Assembly (NCBI GenBank): GCA_016714905.1
Contig: JADKBW010000018.1
Location: 1-64,000 of the forward strand
Length of the DNA: 64,000 nucleotides
Direction: 5' to 3'
DNA from: Flavobacterium sp.
GTDB taxonomy: Bacteria > Bacteroidota > Bacteroidia > Flavobacteriales > Flavobacteriaceae
Part shown: positions 15,633 through 26,400 of the stretch, piece after piece
How the letters are laid out: each line of letters begins with the position of its first letter
Position numbering within the stretch: the stretch's first letter is position 1
Position numbers and translations under genes: made by a program
Notes under the pieces: model-generated
What the model saw: only the letters and a program-made list of their open reading frames with translations
What the model was told of the DNA's origin: nothing
Database searches by the model: none

Positions 15633-18600
15633 ATGTCTATGAATTCCATTACCCAAAACCCAAAAAATGCAATCGGGTCAATAGGTTTATCTCTAATAAC
15701 CCTATTACTTTTCTCCCAGTCTCAAAAAGTCAAAGATTTTTTTCATGAGACAACTTTTGAAAATCCAGTAGGAAGTTTTTCGAAACAACATACTGCACAA
15801 ACGAATCTTCCGTCTTATGCTAAACTAACAGCAGTAGCAAGTCCTGCATTCCAAGATAGCGATGGAGACGGAATCTTCAATTATATCGACGTTGACGACG
15901 ACAACGACGGCATTCCAGACGATATCGAACAAAGCAATGCGGCTAGTTCTGTTTTGAGCGGACAAGTTTCCGTTACACTATTAAATGAAACTTTTGGTGT
16001 TGGCACCACAAGAGGAAGAATATACGACAATGTCCCAACCGCGAGTACTACTTATTGCTACGAGGATGGTACGACAGCTCAAGCAGCTGACGAGTGTGAC
16101 ACCAATAAAGACCTAAACGATGGTCAATATACCATCAACGACCAAGCAGGAACAACTGCAGTGGCGTCTTGGGCTCCAAGCTATTGGTATCAAGGCGTAG
16201 ATCACACAACAGCAGATACAAATGGGAAAATGGCACTCTTTAATGCAACTCCTGTCATTACAGATGAATTTTACAGAACTATTGTTCAAGGGGTCATTGC
16301 CAATGCACCGCTAACCTATAGCTTTTGGGTACTCAATTTAGACCGATCCGATGCTCCAGGAATTGGTAGTCGCTACAGACCAAATCTTACTGTTGAGTTC
16401 CGTGATCTCAGTAATAACCTATTGAATACCATTACCACCGGAAATATTCCGCCGACAACAGCAGGAAACCTTAGCGGCGATTGGTATCAATTTTCAGCAA
16501 CATTCATCCCCACCACAAGTAGTGTATCGATCATATTCAAAAACAACCAAGTAGGTGGTACAGGCAACGACTTGGCTTTAGATGATATCACGATTACTCA
16601 ATCATTAGTAGATAGTGATCAAGATAATGTTGCTGATGTATATGACTTAGATTCCGATAATGATGGCGTTGGGGACATTATCGAAGACCGCTGGAATGCC
16701 TTTAGTTTTGGGTATGACAGAATGGACCTTACGCCTGCTGTTTGGTTAGATGTGAATGGAAACGGCTGGCACGACACTCCCGAAGCTTGGTATGCATCAA
16801 ATACATCGGCAGATTTTGATGGTGATAGTGTGCCTAATTATCTCGATCTAGACTCCGATAATGACGCATTATTTGATGTAGATGAAGTGGGAATGTATTA
16901 CGGAGATGGCGATATCAATTGTGACGGAGAAGGAGAAGGAACCGATAGCGACCAAGATGGAATTCTCTCGATGTTCGATACGTATTCTGGTTTCGGAAAT
17001 CTCGGAAAAGCCTTGCCATTGGATACACTTTCTTCAGGCAATCCCGATTTTCTAAATGTGCAGTCCAACGCTGGGGTCTATGACATCAACACAACTTTAT
17101 TTGCGTCCCTCGATTCGAATAATGATGGTATTATAGACGGAAACGCAGATATTGATCGAGACGGAATCAGAGATACTTTCGACACGGATACCAATTATTT
17201 TGGTTCTCCAAGAGATCTAAACCGAAAACTCTATTTAGATTTTGACGGAAGAAATGATTACGGTCAAGGTTCCTCCATTTTAGGCGGATTATCCAATGCA
17301 AGTCTGATGGGCTGGATCAATTTAAATTCTGCTTTTTCTTCTGAAGGAATGGTCATGGGCCAAAATAGGTTCAACATCCACATTACTACTGCAAGAAAGT
17401 TAGCAGCGGTTGTTAATGGAACAACATTGACTTGTGACACCAATATTCTAAATACAGCGCAATGGTATCATGTTGGCGCTGTGTACGGCGGTGGTTTACT
17501 AAAATTATTTTTAAATGGTGAAATGGTTGCAAGCACGACAGCGTCTGGATCTATTGCCGCAGATGCAACGGCACTGACCATTGGGAAGGATCCAAGTTTA
17601 TCAACAAAATATTTTAAAGGAAAAATAGACGAATTGCGGGTCTTTAATGTCGCATTGACAGACGAACAATTTCAAAGAATGGTCTATCAAGAAATACAAA
17701 ACACAGCCTCTCAAGTGAGAGGAGCAGTTATCCCAAAAGATATTGGAGCACTGCCATTTGCAAATCTACTTCGCTACTATCGAATGGATGTATATAAAAA
17801 TGACATCATCGACGATCTATCTACACCTGGTTTCGATACTGGAACCGGGATGAAAATCTACAATAACAAAACCATCAATGTTCAACAAGCGCCAATGCCA
17901 TTTGTAACAGAACGAGCCGGAGATTTCGCAACTGCAGTCAATAGTCCAACAAACGAAATCAGAGGTATGGACATCATGGATCAAGATTGGTCTATCGTTC
18001 AAGTAAAACACAACATCTCAGAAACATCCGATAATACAGATCTAGGAATGATTGTCGATCCTGCAATAACAGTTACGATGAATAACGATACAAAAATTCA
18101 AAACGATTGGTACTTACAATTGGATGGCAAAATTGACCTACAAGGAAAATCGCAACTGGTTCAAACAACAAATAGCGATTTGGAAGTGAGTAGTTCGGGA
18201 TGGATGGAACGAGATCAACAAGGACAGGCTAATAAATTCAATTATAACTATTGGTCATCACCTGTGGGCGCCATCAATAGCAGTAGCAATAATACACAGT
18301 ATACAGTCGATCAAGTGCTACGTGACGGAACGGATCCAAACGATATTCATAGCATCACATGGACACCTGGTTATGACAGTGCTCCCACTACTCCAATTAC
18401 GTTGAGCAGCTACTGGATATTTAAGTTTCAAAATTTATCCCCAGTTTACGCCAATTGGGAAGCGGTGGGACAGAACGGAACACTAGCGGCGGGCCAAGGG
18501 TTTACAATGAAAGGTATTGACAATGGGCAAGAAAGCCAAAACTATACGTTCGTTGGCAAACCTAACAACGGAACCATTTCGATTCCAATCGCCGCCAATA

Positions 18601-19082
18601 ATTTAAACTTATGTGGAAATCCTTATGCTTCGGCACTGGACGCAGATGATTTCATAGTGGACAATCTAACCGCAACGACTGGTGCCATCTATTTTTGGGA
18701 GCATTATAACACAAATCCTTCCCACATATTGTTGGAATATCAAGGTGGATATGCGGTTCGAAATCTAATTGGCGGCATTCCACCTGTCTCGCCAGCAGGA
18801 ATAAGCGGATTAGGAACTAGCACCAGAATTCCTAGTAGATACATTCCTGTAGGTCAAGGGTTCTTGATGTATGGAAGTACCGTTGGCGGAGATATCATTT
18901 TCAATAACAACCAGAGAAATTTCGTGAAAGAAACAGATGTTAATTCTAATATTCTCTTTCGCCAAAATACGGATACGATTGCTAATAACACTCAAAAGGA
19001 AATACATGACCGAAGACGCCGTTCTTCCGCAAAAATTCAAGCCCAAATGGGTATCACAAACAAATTCTTCTTGGTTTTATGA
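15633..19082 (+). CDS. Giant surface protein 1: TSP3 repeats, LamG, conserved C-terminal region
   Basis: The frame gives 1,149 residues. A hydrophobic N-terminal segment (IGLSLITLLLFSQ) could act as an export signal. Calcium-binding thrombospondin type 3 repeats follow at about residues 74-96 (DSDGDGIFNYIDVDDDNDG) and again at 325-360, 395-440 and 490-525. A beta-sandwich of the choice-of-anchor type lies between. A LamG/concanavalin domain starts at about residue 527 (LYLDFDGRNDYGQG, GKIDELRVFNVALTDEQF). The region after it (IQNDWYLQLDGKIDLQGKSQ, FNYNYWSSPVGAI, NLNLCGNPYASALDAD) is nearly the same as in the next giant gene. The frame ends early near 19,000 in arginine-rich nonsense (DRRRRSSAKIQ); the true continuation is in the next feature. 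Inferred role: T9SS-exported adhesin or cell-surface protein. Confidence 0.8.
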   Translation: MSMNSITQNPKNAIGSIGLSLITLLLFSQSQKVKDFFHETTFENPVGSFSKQHTAQTNLPSYAKLTAVASPAFQDSDGDGIFNYIDVDDDNDGIPDDIEQSNAASSVLSGQVSVTLLNETFGVGTTRGRIYDNVPTASTTYCYEDGTTAQAADECDTNKDLNDGQYTINDQAGTTAVASWAPSYWYQGVDHTTADTNGKMALFNATPVITDEFYRTIVQGVIANAPLTYSFWVLNLDRSDAPGIGSRYRPNLTVEFRDLSNNLLNTITTGNIPPTTAGNLSGDWYQFSATFIPTTSSVSIIFKNNQVGGTGNDLALDDITITQSLVDSDQDNVADVYDLDSDNDGVGDIIEDRWNAFSFGYDRMDLTPAVWLDVNGNGWHDTPEAWYASNTSADFDGDSVPNYLDLDSDNDALFDVDEVGMYYGDGDINCDGEGEGTDSDQDGILSMFDTYSGFGNLGKALPLDTLSSGNPDFLNVQSNAGVYDINTTLFASLDSNNDGIIDGNADIDRDGIRDTFDTDTNYFGSPRDLNRKLYLDFDGRNDYGQGSSILGGLSNASLMGWINLNSAFSSEGMVMGQNRFNIHITTARKLAAVVNGTTLTCDTNILNTAQWYHVGAVYGGGLLKLFLNGEMVASTTASGSIAADATALTIGKDPSLSTKYFKGKIDELRVFNVALTDEQFQRMVYQEIQNTASQVRGAVIPKDIGALPFANLLRYYRMDVYKNDIIDDLSTPGFDTGTGMKIYNNKTINVQQAPMPFVTERAGDFATAVNSPTNEIRGMDIMDQDWSIVQVKHNISETSDNTDLGMIVDPAITVTMNNDTKIQNDWYLQLDGKIDLQGKSQLVQTTNSDLEVSSSGWMERDQQGQANKFNYNYWSSPVGAINSSSNNTQYTVDQVLRDGTDPNDIHSITWTPGYDSAPTTPITLSSYWIFKFQNLSPVYANWEAVGQNGTLAAGQGFTMKGIDNGQESQNYTFVGKPNNGTISIPIAANNLNLCGNPYASALDADDFIVDNLTATTGAIYFWEHYNTNPSHILLEYQGGYAVRNLIGGIPPVSPAGISGLGTSTRIPSRYIPVGQGFLMYGSTVGGDIIFNNNQRNFVKETDVNSNILFRQNTDTIANNTQKEIHDRRRRSSAKIQAQMGITNKFFLVL

Positions 19083-19699
19083 ACGAATTAGCCTCTGCCG
19101 GAATTGATAAAGGCTATGATGCCCCGCAGTTAGACAACTTATCAAACGATATGTGTTTTATCAACAATAACGTGAAACTAAGTATTCAAGGAGATGGCTT
19201 TTTTAACCGATTTAGAATTTTCCCGCTTTCCGTCAAAATAGATAGCGAGGGTGTAGTGAAGTTTACGCTTGATGGAGTGGAAAACTTAGAAAGCAATCAA
19301 AAAATATACATATATGATGCCATCACAAACGAATACTACAATATTAAAAATGAGCCTTACACGGTCAGTTTGCAAGTTGGAAATTTTGACAATCGATTTT
19401 CATTGTGCTTCAAGCGAAATGCATACACAAGCAACAAAATAGAGAATAGTTCTTCATTAGACGTGTCTTTAGTTAATAATGACAAATCCATTATTATATC
19501 TAAGATCGATGCAGATACTGCACTGCAATCGGCCACGCTATATAATATGTTAGGACAATTTATTGCCGAGTGGAAGTTAAATGACAGCAACCAAGTCGAA
19601 GTTGTTCAAATTCCGGTAAATGACATTAGCCAAGGAACTTACATCATAAAAGTAAAGACTAGCAGTGGTAACGTAACTAAGAAAGTCATTATCCAGTAA
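19079..19699 (+). CDS. Giant surface protein 1, C-terminal part with T9SS type A tail
   Basis: The frame continues giant protein 1. Extended upstream of its ATG it reads SSPNGYHKQILLGFMNELAS, matching VNGYHRQILLGFMDNLA of the downstream paralog. The two frames therefore belong to one gene, split by one or more indels at about 19,000-19,030. The last ~80 residues form a type A sorting domain: SATLYNMLGQFIAEWKLND, IPVNDISQGTYIIKVKTSSG, and NVTKKVIIQ. This domain directs secretion through the T9SS and is normally removed or anchored at the surface. It should not be read as an independent gene. Confidence 0.75.
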   Translation: MNELASAGIDKGYDAPQLDNLSNDMCFINNNVKLSIQGDGFFNRFRIFPLSVKIDSEGVVKFTLDGVENLESNQKIYIYDAITNEYYNIKNEPYTVSLQVGNFDNRFSLCFKRNAYTSNKIENSSSLDVSLVNNDKSIIISKIDADTALQSATLYNMLGQFIAEWKLNDSNQVEVVQIPVNDISQGTYIIKVKTSSGNVTKKVIIQ

Positions 19700-19724
19700 A
19701 AACCTTTGCGATAGACAATTATGA

Positions 19725-19758
19725 ATAAAGCTTCTTCATGTGAGAAGCTTTATTTTTT
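19725..19758 (+). terminator. Intrinsic terminator of giant gene 1
   Basis: AATAAAGCTTCT-TCATGTG-AGAAGCTTTATT followed by TTTTATT; the stem is 10 or more base pairs, starting 26 bases after the stop codon. Confidence 0.85.
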
Positions 19759-19804
19759 ATTATATATTGTAAGAATTAAACTTCAAAATATCACAAAAAG
19801 TGCA

Positions 19805-19838
19805 TTTCATCGATTTTTTATGCTTTTTATCGATGAAA
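19805..19838 (+). promoter_or_regulatory. 10-bp perfect inverted repeat upstream of giant gene 2 promoter
   Basis: TTTCATCGAT (19805-19814) and ATCGATGAAA (19829-19838) are exact reverse complements separated by 14 T-rich bases. The right arm ends 3 bases before the -33 element of the promoter. Placement and symmetry suit an operator bound by a dimeric regulator; a transcriptional hairpin is the alternative, but no gene ends nearby. Confidence 0.6.
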
Positions 19839-19841
19839 AAT

Positions 19842-19872
19842 TTTGTAGATTAAAATCACCATCCTACTTTTG
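19842..19872 (+). promoter_or_regulatory. Bacteroidota-type promoter of giant gene 2
   Basis: TTTG at 19842-19845, a 19-base spacer, and TACTTTTG at 19865-19872 match the consensus in both boxes and spacing. The ATG at 19926 is 53 bases further on, leaving room for a leader. Confidence 0.8.
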
Positions 19873-19925
19873 ACTCGTTAAATGATTACAATTAACCAAA
19901 CACACTTTTCGGGGGAAAGGAAGTT

Positions 19926-21674
19926 ATGAAAACAACATTATTCTTAAAAAAGAAAAACTTATTATTATTTAGCCTATTACTTTTAAGTAGAATTGGCTAC
20001 TCGCAAACAACGCATACCTACAACTCAGATGGTACCTTTACGGTGCCTGCCGGTGTGACCACAGTCTCTGTGCAAGCATGGGGCGCTGGTGGTGCCGGTG
20101 GAGGAAACACTTTTACATCTGACGGCGCTGGCGGTGGCGGTGGTGGTGCGTACAGTATCGCCCCAACTCTAGCTGTTCCAGCAGGTACACATACCGTGAC
20201 CGTCGGTGTCGGTGGTACTGCCAATGCCGGAGCTGCAGGAAGTCCAGGGACAGATTCTTGGTTTATGAATAGTTCCACAGTACTCGCCAAAGGTGGTGCT
20301 GGTGGAAATCCTCCCGTAAGTGGTGCTGGTGGAATTGGTGGCGCTGGTGGTGCTGCAACTCCAGTAGTTGTGGGTACTACAAAATTCGCCGGTGGTAACG
20401 GAGGAAACGGTAGAAATTCAGGAACGGGTCATGGTGGTCCCGGTGCTACTTCTGCTGGAACCTTAGGGAATGGTCTCTCAGGAGCCACACCATGGTCAAC
20501 AAGTAATGCACCAACTCCAGTACCAACAGGTGCAGGTGCAGGTGCTGCAGGTGGCTCAGCAACAAATAACGGTTTTAGTAATACTGCAGCCTTAGGTGGT
20601 GGTGGTGGTGGAGCCGGTGACAAAAACAGTAGTGGTTCGCCAAGCACAATTGGAGGCGATGGTGCAAATGGACAAGTAATCATCACATGGGTTTGCCCAA
20701 CATATGCTTTAACTGCAGCGGCTTCGAATAACGGTCCTTTTTGTAATGCTTCCGCATCTACAATAACGCTAAGATCGTCTTCATTGCCTTCCGGAACTTA
20801 CAACGTAACGTATAATCTATCCGGGGCAACAACAGCAACCGGAAATATAGCGACCATGACATTTACAGCCGGTAGCCCCGGAACTGGAACTTTTTCAACT
20901 CCATCCTTAAATGTCGGAACAACAACTGTTACTATTACAAACCTTTCATCAGGGTCTGGTTGTGATACTATAATCAGTTCTTTTAATACAACAACAGTTA
21001 GCGTCACTGCTGCGGCTACATCAGTAGCAGGAACAAATGTAGCAGGTTGTTCAACTACCCCAACATTTAATGTGACCGCGGGATCAAGTGCAACAAACTA
21101 TGCCTCACTTTTATGGACTAGTAGTGGAACAGGTACTTTTACAAATGCCAATTCACTTACACTTTGCACCTATTCACCAAGCGCTATGGATATAGCCGGT
21201 GGTACAGTAATAATTACTTTAACTGTAACCGGAAATTCACCGTGTGGCGTAGTAACTTCATCTAAATTCCTAACAGTCTATGAAAACCCAACAGTTGTGG
21301 CGGGTTCAAATGTGGTGACTTGTTCAGGAAATGGTCCAGTAAATATCACTTTTGGAGCAAGTGCATCTAATTCGTCTGGTGTTACTTGGTCATCAAGTGG
21401 AACTGGTACGTTTACAAATCCAAATTCAATATCAACTTGCACTTATGACCCAAGCGCAGCCGATATTGCAGGTGGAATTGTGACTTTAACATTAACAGCA
21501 CATAGTTTATATTGTGGAACTGCCACAGCAACTAAAATAATAACAATATTCCCATCTCCAACATCAGTAGCAGGACCGACTTTATCTACGTGTTCTACTT
21601 CAGGTGCAATCAATATTACTTCTGGATCGAGTTCAACAGGTCACTCAAGTATTGCATGGTCGTCAAAATGGTAG
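19926..21674 (+). CDS. Giant surface protein 2, N-terminal part: glycine-rich domain and first repeats
   Basis: The 582-residue frame opens with a lysine-rich signal peptide (LLLFSLLLLSRIGYSQ). It is followed by a glycine-rich domain at about residues 40-255 (VSVQAWGAGGAGGGN, GAGGGGGGAYSIAP), a type common in secreted Bacteroidota proteins. A short beta domain comes next, then from residue 365 repeats of about 90 residues (VAGTNVAGCSTTPTFNVTAG, WTSSGTGTFTNANSLTLCTY). The frame ends at TAG 21672-21674 inside repeat 3. The run CAAAATGG holds one A more than the paralogous CAAATGG needs. The downstream giant frame is in the same phase, so this is the N-terminus of one ~2,966-codon gene. Confidence 0.8.
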   Translation: MKTTLFLKKKNLLLFSLLLLSRIGYSQTTHTYNSDGTFTVPAGVTTVSVQAWGAGGAGGGNTFTSDGAGGGGGGAYSIAPTLAVPAGTHTVTVGVGGTANAGAAGSPGTDSWFMNSSTVLAKGGAGGNPPVSGAGGIGGAGGAATPVVVGTTKFAGGNGGNGRNSGTGHGGPGATSAGTLGNGLSGATPWSTSNAPTPVPTGAGAGAAGGSATNNGFSNTAALGGGGGGAGDKNSSGSPSTIGGDGANGQVIITWVCPTYALTAAASNNGPFCNASASTITLRSSSLPSGTYNVTYNLSGATTATGNIATMTFTAGSPGTGTFSTPSLNVGTTTVTITNLSSGSGCDTIISSFNTTTVSVTAAATSVAGTNVAGCSTTPTFNVTAGSSATNYASLLWTSSGTGTFTNANSLTLCTYSPSAMDIAGGTVIITLTVTGNSPCGVVTSSKFLTVYENPTVVAGSNVVTCSGNGPVNITFGASASNSSGVTWSSSGTGTFTNPNSISTCTYDPSAADIAGGIVTLTLTAHSLYCGTATATKIITIFPSPTSVAGPTLSTCSTSGAINITSGSSSTGHSSIAWSSKW

Positions 21675-23463
21675 TGGCTCATTTACAAATGCTACTCACT
21701 TACTCTTTGCACCTATAATCCTAGTGCCTCTGACATTACAGCAGGAAGCGTAATTTTGACTTTAACGGCTTACGGAAATCCTCCTTGTAATCCAATCATT
21801 TCAACCAAAACACTACTCATAAGAAGACCTATGACTGCTGTAGCTGGTACTGCAATAACAGCATGTTCTTCAGTTGGCGCAATAAATGTTACAGCTGGCT
21901 CAAGTGCTACATTTCAAACAACTGTTACTTGGACATCTAGCGGAACAGGAACGTTTGCTAATCCAAATTCTCTGACAACTTGCACCTACACACCGAGCGC
22001 GGCAGATATTACAGCGGGTAGCGTAACATTAACATTAACAGCTTCTAATGGCGGTTGTGCAGATGTGACCAGTACAAAAACACTAACTATCCGTTCGCTA
22101 CCAACTGCAATAGCTGGAGCCGCTTTTGCTACCTGTTCAACATCAGGAGCTATCAATATTACTGCAGGATCTAGTGCACCAAATCAAACAAGTGTAACTT
22201 GGACTTCTAACGGAACAGGTACTTTTACAAATGCCAATTCACTAACACTTTGCACATACAATCCAAGTGCAGCAGATATTACAGCTGGAAGCAGAATATT
22301 TACATTAACCGCATTTGGTAGTGCTCCATGTGCTAATGCAACTGCAACAAAAGTACTTACCATTAGCAGAGCAATGACCGCAAATGCAGGAACAGCAATT
22401 ACGACTTGTTCTTCTGTTGGAGCGGTTAATATTACAGCTGGTTCAACTGCAACAAACCAAACTGCAGTTACATGGACTTCAAGTGGAACGGGAACATTTG
22501 CTAATTCAAATTCATTGACAACTTGCACGTACACTCCAAGCGCAGCAGATATTGTGTCAGGAAGCGTAACCCTTACTTTAACGGCATCCAATGCTGGTTG
22601 TGCAAATGTTACTAGTACAAAAACACTAACTATTCGTTCACTTCCAACAGCAGTTGCAGGAGCAGCATTTACAACTTGTTCAAGCACAGGTGCTATTAAT
22701 ATCACTACTGGTTCAAGTGCAACTAATCAGGCAAGCGTTACATGGACATCTTCAGGAACTGGTACTTTTACAAATGCCAATTCACTAACATTATGTACTT
22801 ATAATCCAAGTGCTGCAGATATAACTGCGGGAACTGTTACTTTTACATTAACAGCTGTTGGAAATGCACCTTGTGCTAATGCAACAGCAACGAAAGTACT
22901 AACCATTAGCAGAGCAATGACCGTTAATGCTGGAACAGCAATTACGAACTGTTCTTCTGTTGGAACTTTTAATGTCACTGCAGGTTCAAGTGCTACAAAC
23001 CACACTACAGTTACATGGACTTCAAGTGGAACGGGAACTTTTGCTAATCCAAATTCGTTAACCACTTGTACATACACGCCAAGTGCTGCAGATATAACTG
23101 CTGGGAGTGTAACTTTAACATTAACAGCATCAAACATAGGTTGTCCAAATGTTACTTCCACAAAAATCGTAACTATTCGTGCTGCTGCTACAGCTGTCGC
23201 AGGTTCAAACTTTACTTCTTGCTATACTTCTGGTGCAATCAACATTACAACGGGAGCTAGTGCAAGCAATTTCTCTAGCGTAACGTGGACATCTAATGGA
23301 ACAGGTACTTTTACAAACGCCAATTCATTGACACTATGCACCTATACACCAAGTGCAGCTGACATTGTAGCTGGAAGCAGAACATTTACCTTAACGGCTA
23401 CCGGAAACGCGCCTTGTGCCAATGCAACTTCTACCAAAACAATGACAATTTTTACAGCGCCAA
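21018..23463 (+). repeat. Nine tandem ~270-bp coding repeats
   Basis: Each unit encodes ~90 residues on the pattern AGxxxxxCSSxGAINITAGSS, VTWTSSGTGTFxNxNSLTxC, TYxPSAADIxAGSVTLTLTA and xxATKxLTI. Units begin near TSVAG, TVVAG, TSVAG, MTAVAG, TAIAG, MTANAG, TAVAG, MTVNAG and TAVAG. From unit 4 on they alternate between two subtypes (FANPNSLTTCTYTPSA and FTNANSLTLCTYNPSA), suggesting expansion by a two-unit block. Unit 3 contains the compensating frameshifts. Confidence 0.85.
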
Positions 23464-26400
23464 CAGTGACAGGAACGACCCCTGGGTCTAGAACTGGTGC
23501 AGGATCTGTATTTTTAGCTGCTACTGCATCGGTAGGAACTTTAAACTGGTACGCTAACGCAACGGGTGGTGCAATTTTAGGTTCTGGAACAGGCTTCTCT
23601 ACACCAAGTATTGCAGTGACTACAACTTACTATGTTGAAGCAGCAAATGGAACTTGTGTCTCAAGTCCACGAATCGCGGTTATTGCAACCGTAAACTATA
23701 ACGAAATTGATATTCAAGGAAATGCAACTTCAATTGCAAGTGGTGATATCACACCATCAATCGCGGACTGGACAGATTTTGGTTCTTCTAATGCTACAAG
23801 AACATATACCATTCGGAATGTTGGAGTGTCGCTATTAACTATCGGAACGCTTACAATTTCTGGAGTAAACGCTAGCGAATTTACAGTAACAACGCCTCCT
23901 AGTCCAACAATTCCAATTGGAGGAAGCACCACGTTTACTATCACATTTGCGCCTACGGCAGTTGGGGTTAGATCCGCAAACATCGCGATCATTAACAATG
24001 ACTTAGACGAAAGTCCATATACTTTTGATATTCAAGGAACAAGTATAGCACAAGAAATCGATGTTCAAGGAAATGCAGTTTCTATTGCAAATGGCGACAT
24101 AACACCAACGACTGCTGACTGGACAGATTTTAGTTCAGTGGTGGGAACAAGAACATATACGATTCGCAACAATGGTAGCTTAGTCATGAATATTGGTGCC
24201 ATTACAATTACAGGAGTAGATGCTTCAGACTTTACGGTGAGCACACCTCCTGCTGCAACTATTGCAGCTTTTGGGTCGACTACTTTTATAGTAACTTTTG
24301 CACCAACTGCAATTAATACAAGAAGTGCAACCATCAATATCGCAAATGATGATACGGATGAAAACCCTTATACTTTTAACATTCAAGGATTTGGTATTAT
24401 TCCAGAAATTGATGTACAAGGAAACTCAAATTCAATTGTAGACAATGACATCACTCCTTCTACAACAGATTGGACAGATTTCAGTTCAACGGCTAGTACA
24501 AGAACATTTACTATTTTCAATAATGGAAATATCACATTAAACGTTGGGCCTATTGTCATCAGTGGCGCAAATGCTGCAGATTTTTCAGTTATCACGACAC
24601 CTAGTTCAACGGTTGCCGCATTTAGTACTACTACTTTTGTAGTGCTGTTCTCGCCGTCTGCGCTTGGTTTACGAACTGCAACAATAACTTTTAGCAATAA
24701 TGACAGTACGGAAAACCCATATAACTTTAATATTCAAGGAACAGGAGTTCCAAGAGAAATAGATGTACAAGGACTTGGATTGTCAATACCTAACGGAGAT
24801 ATGGTAACTTCGGTATCTGATGATACAGACTTTGGACCTGCAGATATCAATTTAGCTACCATAACTAAAACATTTACAATCAGGAATTCTGGTTCACTTT
24901 CATTGACTATTTCAAATCCAACAATTACAGGTCTTAATGCCTCAGAATTTAGTATCTCTGCAAATCCAGGAACACTAATCATAGGCGCAGGTTCAAGTAC
25001 AACTTTCTCTGTAACTTTTAATCCAAGTGCTGTTTTTACCAGAGTTGCAACCATCAATATCGTAAGCGACGATAGCGATGAAAACCCTTATACTTTTGCG
25101 ATTCAAGGCGCTGGTTTACTAGATAATGACAGTGATGGAATTCCCAACAATGCAGACTTAGATGACGATAATGATGGTGTTGTAGATAGTATAGAATGTG
25201 GAACTTGTATCAGTGACCCTTTCGTAAACGGAAGCTTTGAAAATCCTGTAATTCCTGCTACATCCTACAGAATCTTAGCCTCTCCATTAGTTAATGGATG
25301 GACAAATAGTGCCGAAGCTTTTATCGAAATATGGAGTACTGGATTTAACGGAGTACCGGCTGCAGCTGGCAATCAATTTGCAGAATTAAATGCAAATGTT
25401 GCAGGTAATCTTTATCAAACATTTTGTTTGAACGGTGCGGGTGGTACCATCAACTGGTCTATTAAACACAGAGGAAGATCAGGTACTGATGTGGCCGCAG
25501 TAAGATTTGGAGCTACTTTAGCAACTATTGCTACTGTTGCTACCATGACTGACGGAAATACTTCTTGGGGATCGTATTCAGGTACGTACGCAATTCCTGT
25601 AGGACAAACCTCAATTGTACTAGCTTTTACTGCTATTTCTTCAACAGGAGGTTTATCTTATGGTAACTTTATAGACGATGTGCAGATCATCATCAACCAG
25701 AATTGTATCGACTCTGATGCGGATACCATCGCTGATATTATTGATGTAGATGATGATAATGACGGAATTCCAAGTATCGAAGAAGTTGGATTTAAAGCCT
25801 ATAGCAATGGAACGGCAACTATGGACAAAACAAACGTGGCTACATGGACTGATGCAGATGCAAATGGTATTAATGACTTTATTGATACGATGCTAGCTGG
25901 TGGAACCTATGTAATACCAGACGCAGATGGTGACGGCGTGCGAAATTATTTAGATTTAGATAGTGATAATGATACGTTGTTTGATGTTGATGAAGCCAAT
26001 ACCTTGAATGGTGATGGAGATATCAATGGTGATGGTAAAGGTGATGGAGCAGATGCTGAAGGCGACGGCTTACTTAACTTATATGATAATTCCGCTTTGT
26101 TTGGATCAACAACAAGACCTTATGCACAAGATAGCGACTTGAATGGAATTGCAGATTTCTTGCAATTGGATTCAAACGATGATGGAACTAATGATATTCA
26201 AACTGGATTATACGGTAGCTTTGACATCAATGGTGACGGAAAAGTTGATGGAACTGGAGATACAGACGGCGATGGTATTCTAAATAACTTCGACACCAAT
26301 GACGTGGTGAAAGGTTCACCAAGAGATTTAGACCGAAAACTATATCTTGACTTTGACGGACGAAATGACTACGGACAAGATGCAACAGCGTTAGGTATAT

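Noticed and set aside
15633..19699. Programmed ribosomal frameshift joining the two frames of giant protein 1
   Set aside because: No slippery heptamer plus pseudoknot is evident, and the paralog next door encodes the same region without a shift. Indel error or mutation is simpler.
20018..20686. Long antisense open frames opposite the glycine-rich domain
   Set aside because: They arise from GGT/GGC codon bias on the real strand (poly-Pro/Ala in antisense) and have no start signals or family features.
22184..25057. Several minus-strand frames of 90-173 codons opposite the giant gene
   Set aside because: They recur with the repeat period and mirror its codon pattern; they are shadows of the repeats.
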